Shown here piece by piece: positions 13,344 to 34,218 of a DNA stretch of 64,000 nucleotides. The DNA is from Cyanoderma ruficeps (Eukaryota; Chordata; Aves; Passeriformes; Timaliidae), in assembly GCA_008694505.1 (NCBI GenBank), contig VZDJ01000034.1:5737132-5801131 (forward strand), written 5' to 3'. The translations under genes were made by a program, and so were the position numbers. The first letter of the stretch is position 1; each line of letters begins with the position of its first letter. The notes beneath the pieces are model-generated. The model was given only the letters and a program-made list of their open reading frames with translations. It had not been told where the DNA came from and made no database searches.

Positions 13344-13607
13344 AGCGCGGGATGGAGGGGATTTAAACGCGAGGGGAGGCGGGGGGCGGCGCCCGGCACA
13401 AAGGCGGCCGTGCGGGAGGGGCTGGATCGGCCCCGGCAGCGCTTCCCTCTGCCCCCAGCCCTTTCTTCCTTTCCTTCCTCCATTTCTTCCCCTGGTTCTG
13501 CGGGCCGGGTTCATGCTCGCTGTCCCGAGTGCCACTGGGGGTTGTTTTGAGGTGTCTTTGTCCCCCGCTGCTCCCAGCCCAGCCCGTCCCTGCCCCGGGG
13601 TCGGCCG

Positions 13608-13870
13608 TAGAATCACAACATCGGTGAGGTTAGAAAAGACCTCCGGGATCATCGAGTCCACCCATGGCCGCCTTGTCCCCAGCCCAGGGCACTGAGTGCC
13701 ACGTCCAGTCGTTCCCTGAACACCTCCGGGGATGGGGACGCCAAACCTCCCTGGGCAGCCCCTGCCAGTGTCTGACCAGCCTTCACGTGAGGAAATCCCT
13801 TGTGAATTTCCAAAGGTCCCACCTGGCAACACAGACCTTCCGAGGTCCAGCCTGAGCCTTCCCTGGTGCA
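13608..13870 (-). mobile_element. CR1 LINE 3' fragment, reverse orientation
   Basis: Starts with the reversed CR1 terminus (tagaatcacaacatcggtga) and continues through recognisable CR1 blocks: 'aagacctccgggatcatcg', 'ggggatggggacgcca' and 'cctgggcagcccctgccagt'. It is 5'-truncated and lies just outside the RERE CpG island. Confidence 0.8.
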
Positions 13871-13988
13871 GCTTCGGGCGGAAATTGATGGAGTGGCTGA
13901 ATGGTTTGGCTTGGAGGGCCCGTAAAGCCCATCCCGCCCTGCACCGGCCGCTGTCCCGGGCTGCTCCAGCCGAGCGGGGCCGTTCTCG

Positions 13989-14235
13989 GGAATGGAGCAG
14001 CCCTGGTGGGGCAATCCCGGTGCCCAAGGGTGGAGCAGCCCCAGTGAGGGCAATCCCAGTGCCCGGTGAGGACAATCCCAGTGCCCAGTGAGGGCGATCC
14101 CAGTGCCCGAGGCTGGAGCAGCCCCGGTGAGGGCGATCCCAGTGCTCGATGAGGACAATCCCGGTGCCCGGTGAGGCGATCCTGGTGCCCGGTGAGGCGA
14201 TCCCGGTGCCTGGTGAGGCGATCCCGGTGCCCCAG
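13989..14235. repeat. Minisatellite of about 18-24 bp units
   Basis: About ten imperfect units built on 'ggtgaggcgatcccggtgcc'. Units at the left are longer and carry an extra 'ggagcagcccc' block, while those at the right settle into a shorter unit. The open frames across it are products of the repeat. Confidence 0.85.
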
Positions 14236-15574
14236 GCCGACGCCAGGGCAGAGCAGCCCCGCTGTTGTCCCGTCCCTGTGTCCTGGACGTGTCCAACGTA
14301 CGGTTTTTGCCCAGAGCTGTCTCGTTCTCATGGATTAGTGAACAGTTATCAGCCTCAGAGTAAATGTGTTTGAAGGGTCTTCAATGGGAGGCGAGGTGCA
14401 GAATTTTCTGGCTCTGTCAGAAGCTCCAGTCCATCAGCCCTTTAAGGTTCACACTCTGTATCAGTCACATTAAGCTGCTGTTACTGGCCCTGCACTGGAT
14501 GTTCAGATTATGCATAAGTGCTTTGCTGGATAAACAGCTGATGCTGCTTCTTGCTGCTCTGTGCAGCGAGGAAGTTGACACAACAGCAGAATTCCAAATT
14601 ACTGAGTAGCAATTAATAAAACACTTGGTCACTTAGGAGATTTTTTTAAGCTTCTTTCATCTCCGAGCTATCACATATTTAGACAAGATAACGTGAAGGT
14701 ACTGGAGCTGAAAATAGAGCAAACTTGTTATTTAACATTAACCTCACCTCTCCTCCACAGGCCAGCAGAATAAATCACATGGCTGTAAAGAAAGTCACAC
14801 ATTCTTCCCGGGGATCTGAGCATTTTCATGTGGAATTATATCTTCCTTCTGAAAAGGCACTCGGGTATGTCAGGGCAGATTTTGCCCTCAATTACACTCG
14901 TGTAACCCCAACTGTTTGCTGTCTCTGTAAACTGTCTCTGTGGTCGATTCCAGTGGTGCTGCAGAGATAAGTTTGAGGCTGTTATTGCCTTCAGCAGGGG
15001 GAAGTGGGAACTGTTCTCACTGCAGAGAAGGGAACACACAAGGAGATCTGAGCTCTGCACATCAGAGGAATTCAGTTCTCTGCCCTGAACATGCAGGACA
15101 AATTTATCCCCAGCATAGCTTCGGGGACATTACCACCAGAGGGTGAGACACAGAGCTGATTGTGTTCTAATAACTAATTTAGATAAAGGTCTGGAAATGC
15201 ACATCAGTTCAGTGTCTGACACAGCCATCTCGGAGCTGCACTTAGGCTGTCCTTGCCAGAGCCCCATTCCATCTCTCCCATTTTCTGCACTAATTACAAT
15301 TTCATGTTCCTTGACCTCTGGATGTCTGCATTAAAATCTCCATGAACTGCCACGAAGGCAGGTTTGCCTTCAGCTTTTCCCAGTCACTCTCCCTGTGATG
15401 GGGAAATTCTCCACAGCAGCCTCTGTCCCTTTCTCTTCCTCCTTCCTCACCACACAAGGATTAGAAATGTTTACTCACAACATTCTGATGCCAGATTCTG
15501 TTGTTAAACAAACCCAAGCACTCTTGGGGGGGAAATAGCCTCATAAATGTATGTACAATGTGTGTGTCCTAGTG

Positions 15575-15990
15575 CAGAGGAGGCCACCCCCTTGGATAGA
15601 GGGATGGGGCACAAGGAGAGGCTGAGAGAACTGGGGTTGTTCACCCTGGAAAAGAGAAGCTCTGGGGTGACCTCACTGTGGCCTTCAGGACCTGAAGGAA
15701 CTGCAGGGAAGACAGAGAGAGGGAGGATTTACAGGGGCTGGAGGCACAGGACACAGGGAATGGCTGCCAGTGCCAGAGGGCAGGGCTGGATGGGATCTGG
15801 GGCAGGAATTGTTCCCTGGCACAGGCTGCCCAGAGCAGCTGTGGCTGATCCCTGGCAGTGCCCAAGGCCAGGCTGGACACTGGGCTTGGAGCAGCCTGGG
15901 ACAGTGGGAGGTGTCCCTGCCGTGGCAGGGGTGGCACTGGGTGGGCTTTGAGGTCCTTCGAAGCCAGTCTGGGATCCTGGGATTCTGTTG
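15575..15990 (+). mobile_element. CR1 LINE 3' end, sense orientation
   Basis: Reads through the typical CR1 3' region in the sense direction: 'ggagaggctgagagaactgg', 'ttcaccctggaaaagagaag', 'acaggctgcccagagcagc', 'gaggtgtccctgccgtggca' and the terminal 'gggattctgtt'. At about 400 bp it is the longest and least decayed CR1 piece in the window. No reverse transcriptase frame remains. Confidence 0.88.
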
Positions 15991-18069
15991 TATAATAAAC
16001 ATCTGTGTACCCCCCCAAATTATTTCCAGCCAGTCCTAGCAGGCAAAGCCACATCCTCACACCACGAACAAGTGATCCAATTATGAGTTTGGTTCACAGC
16101 CAGGGGATTGCTGCAGGAATAGCACTTGAAGCTGCTGCTTTTTTTGGGTTGTCTTTTTTTTTGGGGGGGGGCAAAGATGCAGCTCTCCCAGTGGACAATA
16201 ATAAACAAAGCCACAGAGCTCGTCCCATAATCTTCTCCCAGCTAAAGCCACGGGGTTTAGTCAACACAAGGAGGATCAAGGAACACCCAAATGCTGCTGA
16301 GGGGGACCTTTGTTCCTCTGCGTGGTCACTGCAGATTTTCATGGGTCACGTCCAAGTGGAGAGAGGTGGCTGGTGGGATGGGTGGGCACGTTCTGTGTTT
16401 TGTGTGTAAAATATTTGATGTTTGTGCAGACTGTCCCCGTGAGACGCTGGCAGGTCTCTGGGCAGGCAGGCTCTGAATCTCTGGATGTTCTGTGCCTCTG
16501 TCTCCCAGCACTCCCCGAGCTGCTGACACAGAGAAAGCCTAATTGGCCAAATCCACAGAGACACCCAAATTCCAGCGTGCCACACGGGCATCACACGGAA
16601 TGTTAATCCCCACATTCCTGCTCCTTACCCCTGGGTATTTGTGAAGGTCTGAGCAGCAGTTGCTGCTGGGTGTTCTGGCTGGGAACACTCCTGGCTCCCC
16701 TTCCTGCCCCTGCTGCTGCCTCCCCATCTCCCACACCCTCCCTGCCCTGCTTTGTGCTTTTGGGACTCCCAGTCACACAGTTCAGCCCTTCTGGGCACCC
16801 CCTGCATCCACTGAGGCAAGGAAACATCGGGAACTTCAAATTATTACTGTTATTGTCATGGAAAAATCACACCATGGTTCACCTGTTACCATCCCATCTC
16901 CTTCATTTCCAGGGAACAAAACCAAACAGTGGCAAAATTCCACTGGGTGGGTCTTTCTCCCTCTGCCAACCCTTGCACCTATTTTATCTGTCATCCATAT
17001 GGCAGTGGATGTGGTGTATTTATCTTTTTTAAATTATCTCTCTACAAATCTTTTCTAACCTGGCTCTTTTTTTAATAACTGACACTTTGCCAACGGATTG
17101 AAACAAAAACCTATGAGAAAAAAATCCAACTAGGAACTATGAATTCAAAACACACCAATACTGAGAATTTTGTGGACACCATTTCAGCCCAACTAGTTAA
17201 AATAATTGAGAGGTTTTTTGTTGGGTTTGTTTTTGTTTTTTTTAATTTTCCAGTCATGAAATTACAAACCAGTCCTTGACCATGACAGATGAGTCAGGTT
17301 GTAACCTCAGCAATGCAGTAAAAACTCAGCTCTAATGAAACAGGCAAATGTCAATACAGCGATTAGCTCGGGAGATAATATTCTGAGAGGCTTTTACAGA
17401 TGACCTAACTCCACTCACAAAAAAGGATTATATTCTTTCTTTCCCTTTGTCAGATCTGAATACCAGCCCTTTAGCTGAAAACTGTTTGCTTTGGGGGGGT
17501 TTTCTGCTTCGTTTTGTTTACTGTAGAAATCTCGGGAATTTAAAATCTCGTTTCCACAGATATTACCAGAGAATTTTTTGGAAGGCTCATCCCACTTGGA
17601 GGCCAACGCTCTGGATACGTGTGAGCTCCTCCTGGACACAGAGATCTCTGTCTAGGAGTGGCTGTATGGGCTGCAGTGAAGGCAGAAGTAATGGAAATGA
17701 GATTTAAATCAGTCTGGGCATATTCACACACACTGGAGGGAGCAGCAAATGCCAGGGGCTCAGCAGGGCCCTGTGCTGTTCCCTGGTCTGATGCAACTTC
17801 TCCCAGGCTGGAGGAACAAGTTCCCAGCAGGACAGGCAGGGCTGGCAGGTGACCACGGCACAGCCACTCCTGGTGTCCCGAGGGGCCTCTGGGACAGGGA
17901 GAAGCTCCTGGGGACTGCCATGGGATGGAAAATGGGATCAGGGAGTCCTGGGGTTCCTTCACAGCCAGCCCAGCTCAGGGGCTCCCTGCAGATCCTCCAA
18001 ACACGTTTCCTGCCGTCTCAGTGTCCTGTCTCTGTATGGGCTCAGTCCTTGGGGAGTTTTCAACGCCAG

Positions 18070-18135
18070 GGTCACAGAATCATGAAGGTGGAAAAGCCCC
18101 GTGACATCTCCCAGTCCAACCATTAACCCTGCCCA
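18070..18135 (-). mobile_element. Short CR1 remnant, reverse orientation
   Basis: A 'tcacagaatcatgaaggtgg' start followed by 'cccagtccaaccattaaccc' matches the reversed CR1 tail. Only about 65 bp can be recognised. Confidence 0.65.
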
Positions 18136-20110
18136 GTGCACCACCAAACCAAACACGCCTCCCAAATACCCCAATTTGTGGGGAATTTGTGGGGGAAAAG
18201 CTCAATTTCCTGTGTGACCACTCTCAGGTTTCTAACACACAGCACATACAACCACAAAATTTCTGGGTTTAATATTTTGAATATTTTAAAACATCCCAGA
18301 AATGTAAAACGTTATAAATTAGTTTCCTCATTAAATTAAAAAAAAAATTTAAAACCTTTTTATCTTTTAAAGGTTTTCAATTTCCCTGACTCAGACCATT
18401 TCCTAGTGGGTTCTGCATAATGAATATTAGCAGAGGTTGGCTTACCACAGTGTCTGGTGAGACTCATTTATCAAAGCCCAGGATGTGCGCCGTGCAAAGG
18501 GAAAAAAAATCCCATTGAAAGGGAACAAAAAAATTTCAGCCCTAACAATCGCTCCTCTCATTTCTGTAAACTTGGGCATGTTCCAGTGCATGTGGAGAGG
18601 GGACAAAATGGCATCTGCAGAACATGAAACGTGTCTAACGAGAGATTTGTGCACCTTGAAAGGCACCAGTGCTGAAGCTGCAAATGACTAATGAGTCTTT
18701 CCTCATGAGTGGGATTAATTGCATCACCCCTTGATGCTCAGCTCTGCTTACACCTATAGGGACAGGCAGGGGAACCCATTCTGGGATTTACATACCAGAT
18801 AAAACCTGCTAAACAAATTAAATAGAACTAACTTGCTTTCAAGCCCAAACAGCTGCCGGATTGTACCGACATCACAAACTGACAGCAGCCCTTTGAAGCG
18901 GCGAGACGGGAACGGGATCCGAGCTCCGGAGGATTTGGGGTGATTTTTTGTTGTGGTTTTTTGGTACCTTTTCACTTTCAAGCCTCCCAGCCTCGTGTGT
19001 GAGCAGCCACTGGCCACCGAGTTCATGCACATTCACTCACACAAACACAGGGGCACCTTCCCATCCAGCTCTGTGGCCACACACACAAAATCTCGAGGCT
19101 TTTCCACCTCCTGTCCAGCAGCAAAGCCTTTTCCATCAGGCAGATGGACAAGGACAAGGACAAGGTGCCTTGTGCGGATCCAGAGGGGTCTCACACAGCT
19201 CCAAGGGGGGGAATTTCAATGTCTTCTAAACTCCTGGACTCGGCTAAAGGGAATTCTCTGTCAGCCACAGGCACGTGCACAGAGCTGGCTCGTTTCTACA
19301 TTCCTTACAGCTAATATCAATTGATTGCTCATGATCAATTATCGACTGAGGGCTCACAAGAGGAGCAGATGCAGAACCAGGGGAGAGGAGCCCCAGGCAG
19401 GGGCTGGTCCAGCTCTGGCCTGGTGCTTTCTGCTCGTTCCAGGGTTTGCTCAGGTGCTGCTCCCCTGGGACGCCTCAGCTGGGCACTTTGTGCATCCCCT
19501 CTGTACATGCACCACTCCTCCTGCACTGCAGGAAGCCCTAAATGGATTTACGAGCTTCCCTTCTTGTCCTAAGTGACCGACTTCCCTTTGAGCTGTTATA
19601 AATGACCAAAGCATTCAGGGGAGAGACGGATTGATTTCGGATTTGCGTTTTTGTCCTTCCCACCGCAAATTGCTCCTCCAGGAGGAGGTGCCTGACTCCC
19701 ACCTCCCCCTTGTAGCTGCTCTTTCTCTGCTGTTGCAACACTGCTGCCTTTGATGGCACCTCTGAATGGACTTTTCTGAAGGGAGAGAGAACAGAGCCAC
19801 AGCAATGGGAACATTTCCATTTCAAGCACCATCTCCTTTTCCCCCTCAGCACTTGTTATCTTCAAAGCCCTGAACAAAACCGACGGAGGAATCCTCCCCA
19901 CTGCCCTGGAAAGTGTCACCCATCCCTGGGGACAGGTGAGACGAGCAAGCAGCCGGGAAATGACACAACAGAGCCGAGCTCTGGGTGAGTGTCAGGGCTG
20001 AGCCGGGCTCACACCTGCGGCTGCCCCGCGGGGCCTCTGTCCTCTGCAGAGCCTCGTTCTTAACGCCCCCCGCCCTGCCCAGCTGGGCAAGAGCCTCTCG
20101 GGGGTTGTTC

Positions 20111-20223
20111 AGCACCAGAGGATCCTCCTGCCCTGCCGGAGCCATCCCTGTTTGGGGCTGAGGAGCACCAGAGGATCCTCCTGCCCTGCCGGAGCCATCC
20201 GCCTCTCCTGTCTGGGGCTGAGG
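20111..20223. repeat. Tandem duplication, 53-bp period, two copies
   Basis: The 37-bp block starting 'agcaccagaggatcctcctg' is repeated exactly 53 bp later (20111 and 20164). The rest of the unit matches except for a short insertion in the second copy. Confidence 0.85.
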
Positions 20224-23200
20224 ACAGGCTCAGACTGGAAACATCTGCCCTTCCTTGGGAGCACAGTGCTGCCCTGGGACTGCTCCAGCCCAGGTGCTTT
20301 CCCGGCTCGTTTTCCAAGGGAACTCTACACCCATCACAGCCCCCCAGTCCCCCCTGCGCCATCGGCAGGGGACACTGCCCCGGGGCTGACCCTGCGGCTG
20401 CAGGGCCGGGCTGGCCCCGGGATGCTCCTGCAGCTCTCAGCGAGGTGTCAGCTTGCCTGGCCTGTGGCCAAGGGCTCCTTTTGCAGAATTAGCCCGTATT
20501 CCTCCTTTCTCCTGTAACTGGAGCCTGTAACTGGCACCTGGGTGATTAAACCTGTGTGTTTCCAGACAGAGCTGCGCCTGCACCTTGTGCTTCAGCCTGA
20601 GATTTCACCACACACTCGCTTCAAGGGTGGCACAAGGAAGTCATCTGGGCCTTGTGATCATTTTCTTCCTCATAGTTTGTTTTATATCTGTCATTTTTAT
20701 CATCTGAGTCCTTTATTCAACCCTTTTTCTTCCTCCAATCCTCAATTCTCTTCCTTGTTTTTTTTGTGGGTTTTTTTTCCCCTTCTTTTTTTACCTCCAG
20801 GTTTTCCTAGCAGAACTGAGGTCTGCAGCTGGTTTGGTTTATTTCCTCTCCTTGTTCCCCTTCTGCACACCCTGCACTTCCAGTCTGTGAGAGTGTCTAT
20901 CCATGGACACAAAGTGCACCTGGATCCCTCCGGGTCTCTCTCCCTGCAGAAAGGAGCAGACCTGGGCACCCCAGGATGGGACAGGGACAGCCCCAGCCCT
21001 ACCCTGGGGACCCAGGAGGCAGCTGCAGGGGGAGGCCCCGTTCCCCCGTGCTCAGAGAACCATGTTCCTGCGTTCTCACACCCACCCACAGCTCCTATCT
21101 GCAGGGAAATCAGTTCACCCTGCAACACAAATGAACAGCACTAAAAGCTTTCCAGGGGAGTGCTGGGCCTGAGCCGGTGCCTGGCACAGCTCCTCCGGTG
21201 CTGCTGTGGAAGGGAGGGTGAGGCCACAGCCCCAGAGCTGTGGGGGCAGGCAGGGCTGGCTCTGAGCCCTGGCCCCATGTCCCCCCTGTCCCTGGCAGAG
21301 CTCAGCCCCAGCCTCAGCTGCTCAGAGGGAAGGTCAGGAGTGATGTCCTCACTCCCACCAGGGGCTCACGTCTGGTAGGAAAGCCAAACTTTGAATCATC
21401 TGGTTTCTCAAGATCACTGAGGGATGGCAACACTCCTTCCTGTCCAGAGCAAACTCACTGGGACAGGGCCTGTACGAGGCCTCAAATCCAAGGTGAGGAA
21501 ATCAGTGCTGGGAGCAGGCTGGGCTACAGGGCAGAAAAGCCAGCTCTACACACCCAGAAACAGCAGGGGAGAGCTCTCCCACTGCACTCCTTTGCATGAG
21601 CCCATTATAAATCCTGTTACCTGAACAGCTCCCAGAGGCACCACCTGCCTCTCCCCTCTGCCCATCAGTCAGCACAGCTCTGCTCTTAAGCCTGGCTGCT
21701 ATGCTCAGAGCAGCCTCCCAGCTCGTGTTTGCTAAGCTGATGCCTCCTCTGCTCCAAGGAGTGCCATCCCTGCAAATTATTGCAGTAATAAAGCCACTGG
21801 CTGTGCCACATTTGCTCTCTGTTATAAAGCACAGCCTTGCGAGTCCAACTCCGTGGGGACAGCGCAGAAAGGTGAGGAGCTGTGCAGCGGGAGCTGAGCC
21901 CTGATTAAGGAGCAGACACAGCTCCCCCCCTCTCCAGCACTGCAGGTTTAGCTCTTGATTTTCAGCAATCAAATCTTGTTCCCTATTCACTTATTCCCCT
22001 CACTCCAAACACACACAGCGTTACCAATCATTCACTTTTCTCTAACACGCTTAAAATTCTTATCTACAAACCCCAGCCCCACGTTCCAGCACTTCCCCAC
22101 TCGGGGCTCTTTTCTTCCTTTGCAAGTGACTCCTTTCAACGCTGCAGCCTCATTAGGGAGAGCCTGAATCCGCTGCAGCTGGAAGCACCTCGCTGATCTG
22201 GCCCAAATACTCTGAGATGTCACTTGAAAGCTTTATGTAAGGGGTTTGATGGGACAGGTGAGCACAGCACCTGACACGGCGGGACTGAGTCACGGTGCAG
22301 GGCGGAACACACGGTTCAGCAGCAGCTGACTCCAGCTTTGGGCTGTACAGCCCCAGCGATGTTCCAACCCTGCCATTTCCTGGTTATTTTAAGGCACTGA
22401 CACACCTGGTAATTGACCTGTAACTGTTCTCCCCACCTTGCTCTGACAAGGTGTGAACGATAATGAATTCATCCCGGCTCCATTTGCACTGTTAACCGGC
22501 ACAAGTGGAAGGGGCTTTTGTCAGAGCTGGGCCTGAGCTGTTCCTGTGAACAGAGCAGGATTCCAGCCTGGTTTTCCCCATCGACGCACACAAGCTCAGC
22601 GGCCCAGGCGCCAGGCCCTGCTCATGTCACTCATTTCATCACAGCCTCACTGCCCTTCGGGCTTTGGTCGATTTATGGCAACCAGTGACCTGATTTTCCA
22701 GCTCCTTTTGCTTTCTGCTGCTTATTAAAAGAAAATCACCAGGTGGAAATAGAGGCCCAGGTAAGGGGGTTGAGCATTTGGACTTCACTTACTGAAGTGC
22801 CAGGTGAGGAACAGCCCTACTCATGCTCCTGAACACAGCTCTGCTAAAAAAGCTTCCTAAACCATTCTGCAGATATTAGAAGCTGCTTCTGAGAGAAAAA
22901 AAAAATCCCTTGATAGGATTTGTGTGTAATTAGCTGGTTTATTCATTTAACAGGTCTAATTCAGAGATCAGCTAAGTGTGAAAAGTGCAGTGGGCTTCAA
23001 ATCCACCACGGAGTGCAACCAGCTCAGAGCAAGGGCTGGGGAAAGGACAAATGTGGGAGAGAGGAGGCCCTGGCCCAGTGCTGAGCTGGGGCTGGTAAAT
23101 TTGGTATTTATAGCAAAGCTCTTCTTAAGAGCAGCCTGACAAAGGAGATCAATCTCCTAAGGAAACACCATTGCCAGGTGCCATGGGAAGGCTGTTTGCT

Positions 23201-23756
23201 TGTTATTCCCACACTGGAATTGAGAATATTCTTTAGGGTAGCTGCTGCCAGGTGCCCTGGAGCAGGGCTGGCTGTGACATCTCCAGGGCGGCGATTTAAA
23301 ACGCTCAAAGACACAAAAAAATGGATTTGTGGGAGCGCGGTGCAAGGCCCGGCGCGGCCACCGGAGGGCAGTGCTGGGCCCAGCCCCAGGGCGGCGGCAG
23401 CTCATTAACAGGACGGGAAATTAACAGGACGGGAAATTAACGCTCCTCTTACAAATCGGCCACTGCAGGAAAAAACAGCCATTAGCACCAAAAACTGCCT
23501 TAGACATCCTCTCACTCAGTCGTGTAATAATTTGTTTTTTCCTGTCTGGGAACGGACTGAGGTCATGTCTCTGTTCCCTGTGACAGTGCCCACAGTAACA
23601 GCACTACTGTGGGGACAGAGACACCCCAAAACCTCTTGCAAAACCCCCAGAAAAAGGGCAAGATGAGCCTTAGGGTCCCATTCTATGACTCCACGGTGCA
23701 AAGGTGGGAATCTCTGCTCCCCACACTCCTACAAAGAACTCCAAGCCACAGACGTT

Positions 23757-24152
23757 GTTGGGTTGTTTGATGCTTTTATTTATCACATGTAAAAACACTA
23801 CTGCCTCTGTCTGCAGGTACCTCTTGCTGCACTGCAAATCACACAGCTCCAAACGTTGAAGATCAGACAGGCAGAGAAGGGAACTAAAGTGTTTATGCCC
23901 AGAATCACAATGTCATGACCCCTGAGGGTGTTAAATACACACAACACCCCCAGGGACTGTTCTACAGAAGCAGCAGAGCATTACAATTAACAGACCAGAG
24001 TTGGTGAGAACACTGGGTGAAGGGATGGTCTAGGGGAGAAGAGGACCTGCAGACTGGTCTTTTCCTTCAGCTGCCCTTATCTCTCTAGCACAGGTAATTG
24101 TGACCTAAGTCAACGACTAGTGCTGAACCACAACAGGGGGACTCTTCCGCAC
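23757..24152 (-). other. ENO1: ENO1 3' UTR
   Basis: Runs from the base after the TAA stop to the expected cleavage site behind the AATAAA. It holds no open frame of note and no recognised repeat. Confidence 0.7.
23775..23780 (-). terminator. ENO1: ENO1 polyadenylation signal AATAAA
   Basis: Canonical AATAAA on the minus strand, 373 nt past the ENO1 stop codon. This gives a 3' UTR of about 390-400 nt, close to the usual size for ENO1. Cleavage is expected near 23755-23762. Confidence 0.75.
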
Positions 24153-32555
<8,403 letters not shown>

Positions 32556-32589
32556 CTTTAGTACCTGAAAAGAGGAGCTTAGAATTACT

Positions 32590-32735
32590 CACTGGATGGT
32601 CTGGGGTGGAAGGGACCATAAAGCTCAACCCATCCCACACCCTGCCAGCAGACCAGGTTGCTGGACAAGCCTCATCCAGCCTGGCCTGGAACATTCTCAG
32701 GGATGGGGCAGCCACAGCTCCTCCAGGAAAGCTCC
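32590..32735 (-). mobile_element. CR1 fragment, reverse orientation, next to ENO1 exon 2
   Basis: Contains the reversed CR1 blocks 'ggtggaagggaccataaagc', 'ccaggttgctggacaagcc' and 'ctcagggatggggcagccac'. It begins about 25 nt upstream of the exon 2 acceptor. Confidence 0.75.
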
Positions 32736-33984
32736 TCCAGTCCCATGACTTTTGTTATTAAAAAAAAAATCACTTCCTTATGTGCAAGGCGCAATCTTTT
32801 GATGTTTCCAAATGACTGCAGTATCATGAGACCCCAGACTGAACAGCAGGAGCAGATGACAAATCTAAAGGAATGTCACCTCACCAGGTCAGAGCAGCCA
32901 AGAGATCCCAGAACAGCAACTCTGCTATCAGTTAAGAGTTCTCTTTGATAAGAGAGCAGAGTGCAGCGGCCCTCAGTATGCACAGAGTGCTCTTAGTATG
33001 CACAGCAGCTGCTCAGAGCCAAACAGAACCAATGACGAAAGAGAAGCAGTCACAGCCCTCATTAAAAGCCTGCATTAATAGTTACACCCTGTTGAGCATT
33101 TACAGCAATATTTTTTCTACTTAACTTCTCATCTTAAAAGGAATAGAGATCCCCCCCAATCTTTTGAATACTTCCTTTTTCCCTTCTCACATTTATCCAC
33201 TTCAGAAAAGCGCAGTAAGGGAATCCTTATGTAAGCCCAGCTACATTTTAAAAACCAAGTCATACTCATGCCTGTAAGCCATCGACTGGCACCAGACCCA
33301 GCCCATCTGCACTGAAGAAAGCTCAGCCTCAGAAACAGAACTATCTGGAAGCTGGTTTTTTGGCAAGCCAGTGTGGGTGGCAACCCTGTTTACAGAAATG
33401 GTCATGAATCCTTCCACAGTTACTGCAAAGTTAAAAAAACATGACCTTAGAAATGCTGCTGCTGGTTCACGGCCTGGGGGGGGGCAGCTGCACACACCTT
33501 CCTCCCCCACAGCAAACTCTGCCCTCCCCAGGTCAAAGGCACAGGCAACCTTTGCTTTCCCCCCTTGGCTTTCAGATGTCCCTTCCAGCTGTCCTGCCCC
33601 TGCAGGTTGTCTAAGATTTCAGCCAGACCCCCACACTGACACACGATACGACTCAAATATGAAACAAGACAACTTCTTCAAGCTGACCTTCGTGCTGCCA
33701 CTGCTTAGCTTCAATCAGTGCACACACAAGCTAGAAATCAACCCCTGCAAGTCTCTGCTTATCAACCCCACCCACACCCTGCAGATGCACTGAGCAATGG
33801 CTAACAGGAACAATGCCCACTTATCTAAAAAGGGCTTCCAGAGGTTATCAGGCTGGCACCTGCTAAACCTTACTTTCATTTTCAGAACCTTGGCTTTGCC
33901 ACAAAACTTGAGGAGCCTCATTCTTTGAAAGCACAGCCAGCTCCCAGGAACTCTCCCAGTGCCAGAGCTGTTTGCTGACCTTCA

Positions 33985-34218
33985 CAAAGCAGGCACTTCA
34001 GGAATACAGGTTGGATATCAGGAGGAAGTTTTTCACTGAAAGAGTGATTAAATACTGGAACAGTCTGCCCAGGGAGGTGGTGGATTCACCATCCCTGGAT
34101 GTGTTTAAAAAGAGACTGGATGTGGCACTTGACACCATGATCTAGTTGAGGTCTTAGGCTGGGTTGGACTCGATCTTGAAGGTCTCTTCCAACCTGCACA
34201 TTCTGTGATTCAGTGAAT
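33985..34218 (+). mobile_element. CR1 LINE 3' end, sense orientation
   Basis: Reads 'ggttggatatcaggaggaag', 'agtctgcccagggaggtggt', 'gggttggactcgatcttgaa' and ends 'cacattctgtgattc', a typical CR1 terminus. It lies inside ENO1 intron 1, antisense to the gene. Confidence 0.88.

Larger units (their letters stand above)
12850..13430. promoter_or_regulatory. RERE: CpG island, probable RERE promoter
   Basis: Very GC-rich and dense in CpG, with GGC-triplet runs, a GGA run and two opposed CCAAT boxes at its right end. It is in the place and orientation expected for the 5' end of RERE, the minus-strand neighbour of ENO1 in vertebrates. What is seen is a CpG-island promoter with no coding exon attached. 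The RERE name is inferred from gene order. Confidence 0.6.
14236..23755. other. Intergenic region between RERE 5' end and ENO1 3' end
   Basis: No gene is recognised. It holds CR1 pieces at 15575-15990 and 18070-18135, a 53-bp tandem duplication at 20111-20223, T-rich tracts (around 17215-17245 and 20757-20790) and otherwise unique sequence. The longest frames (up to 200 aa at 20542-21144) lack plausible composition or flanking splice sites. Confidence 0.7.

Noticed and set aside
12737..14075. Open frames of 237-355 codons across the CpG island on both strands
   Set aside because: They translate to poly-Leu, poly-Arg and poly-Pro runs from GC-rich and GGA repeats, cross an N, and match no known protein.
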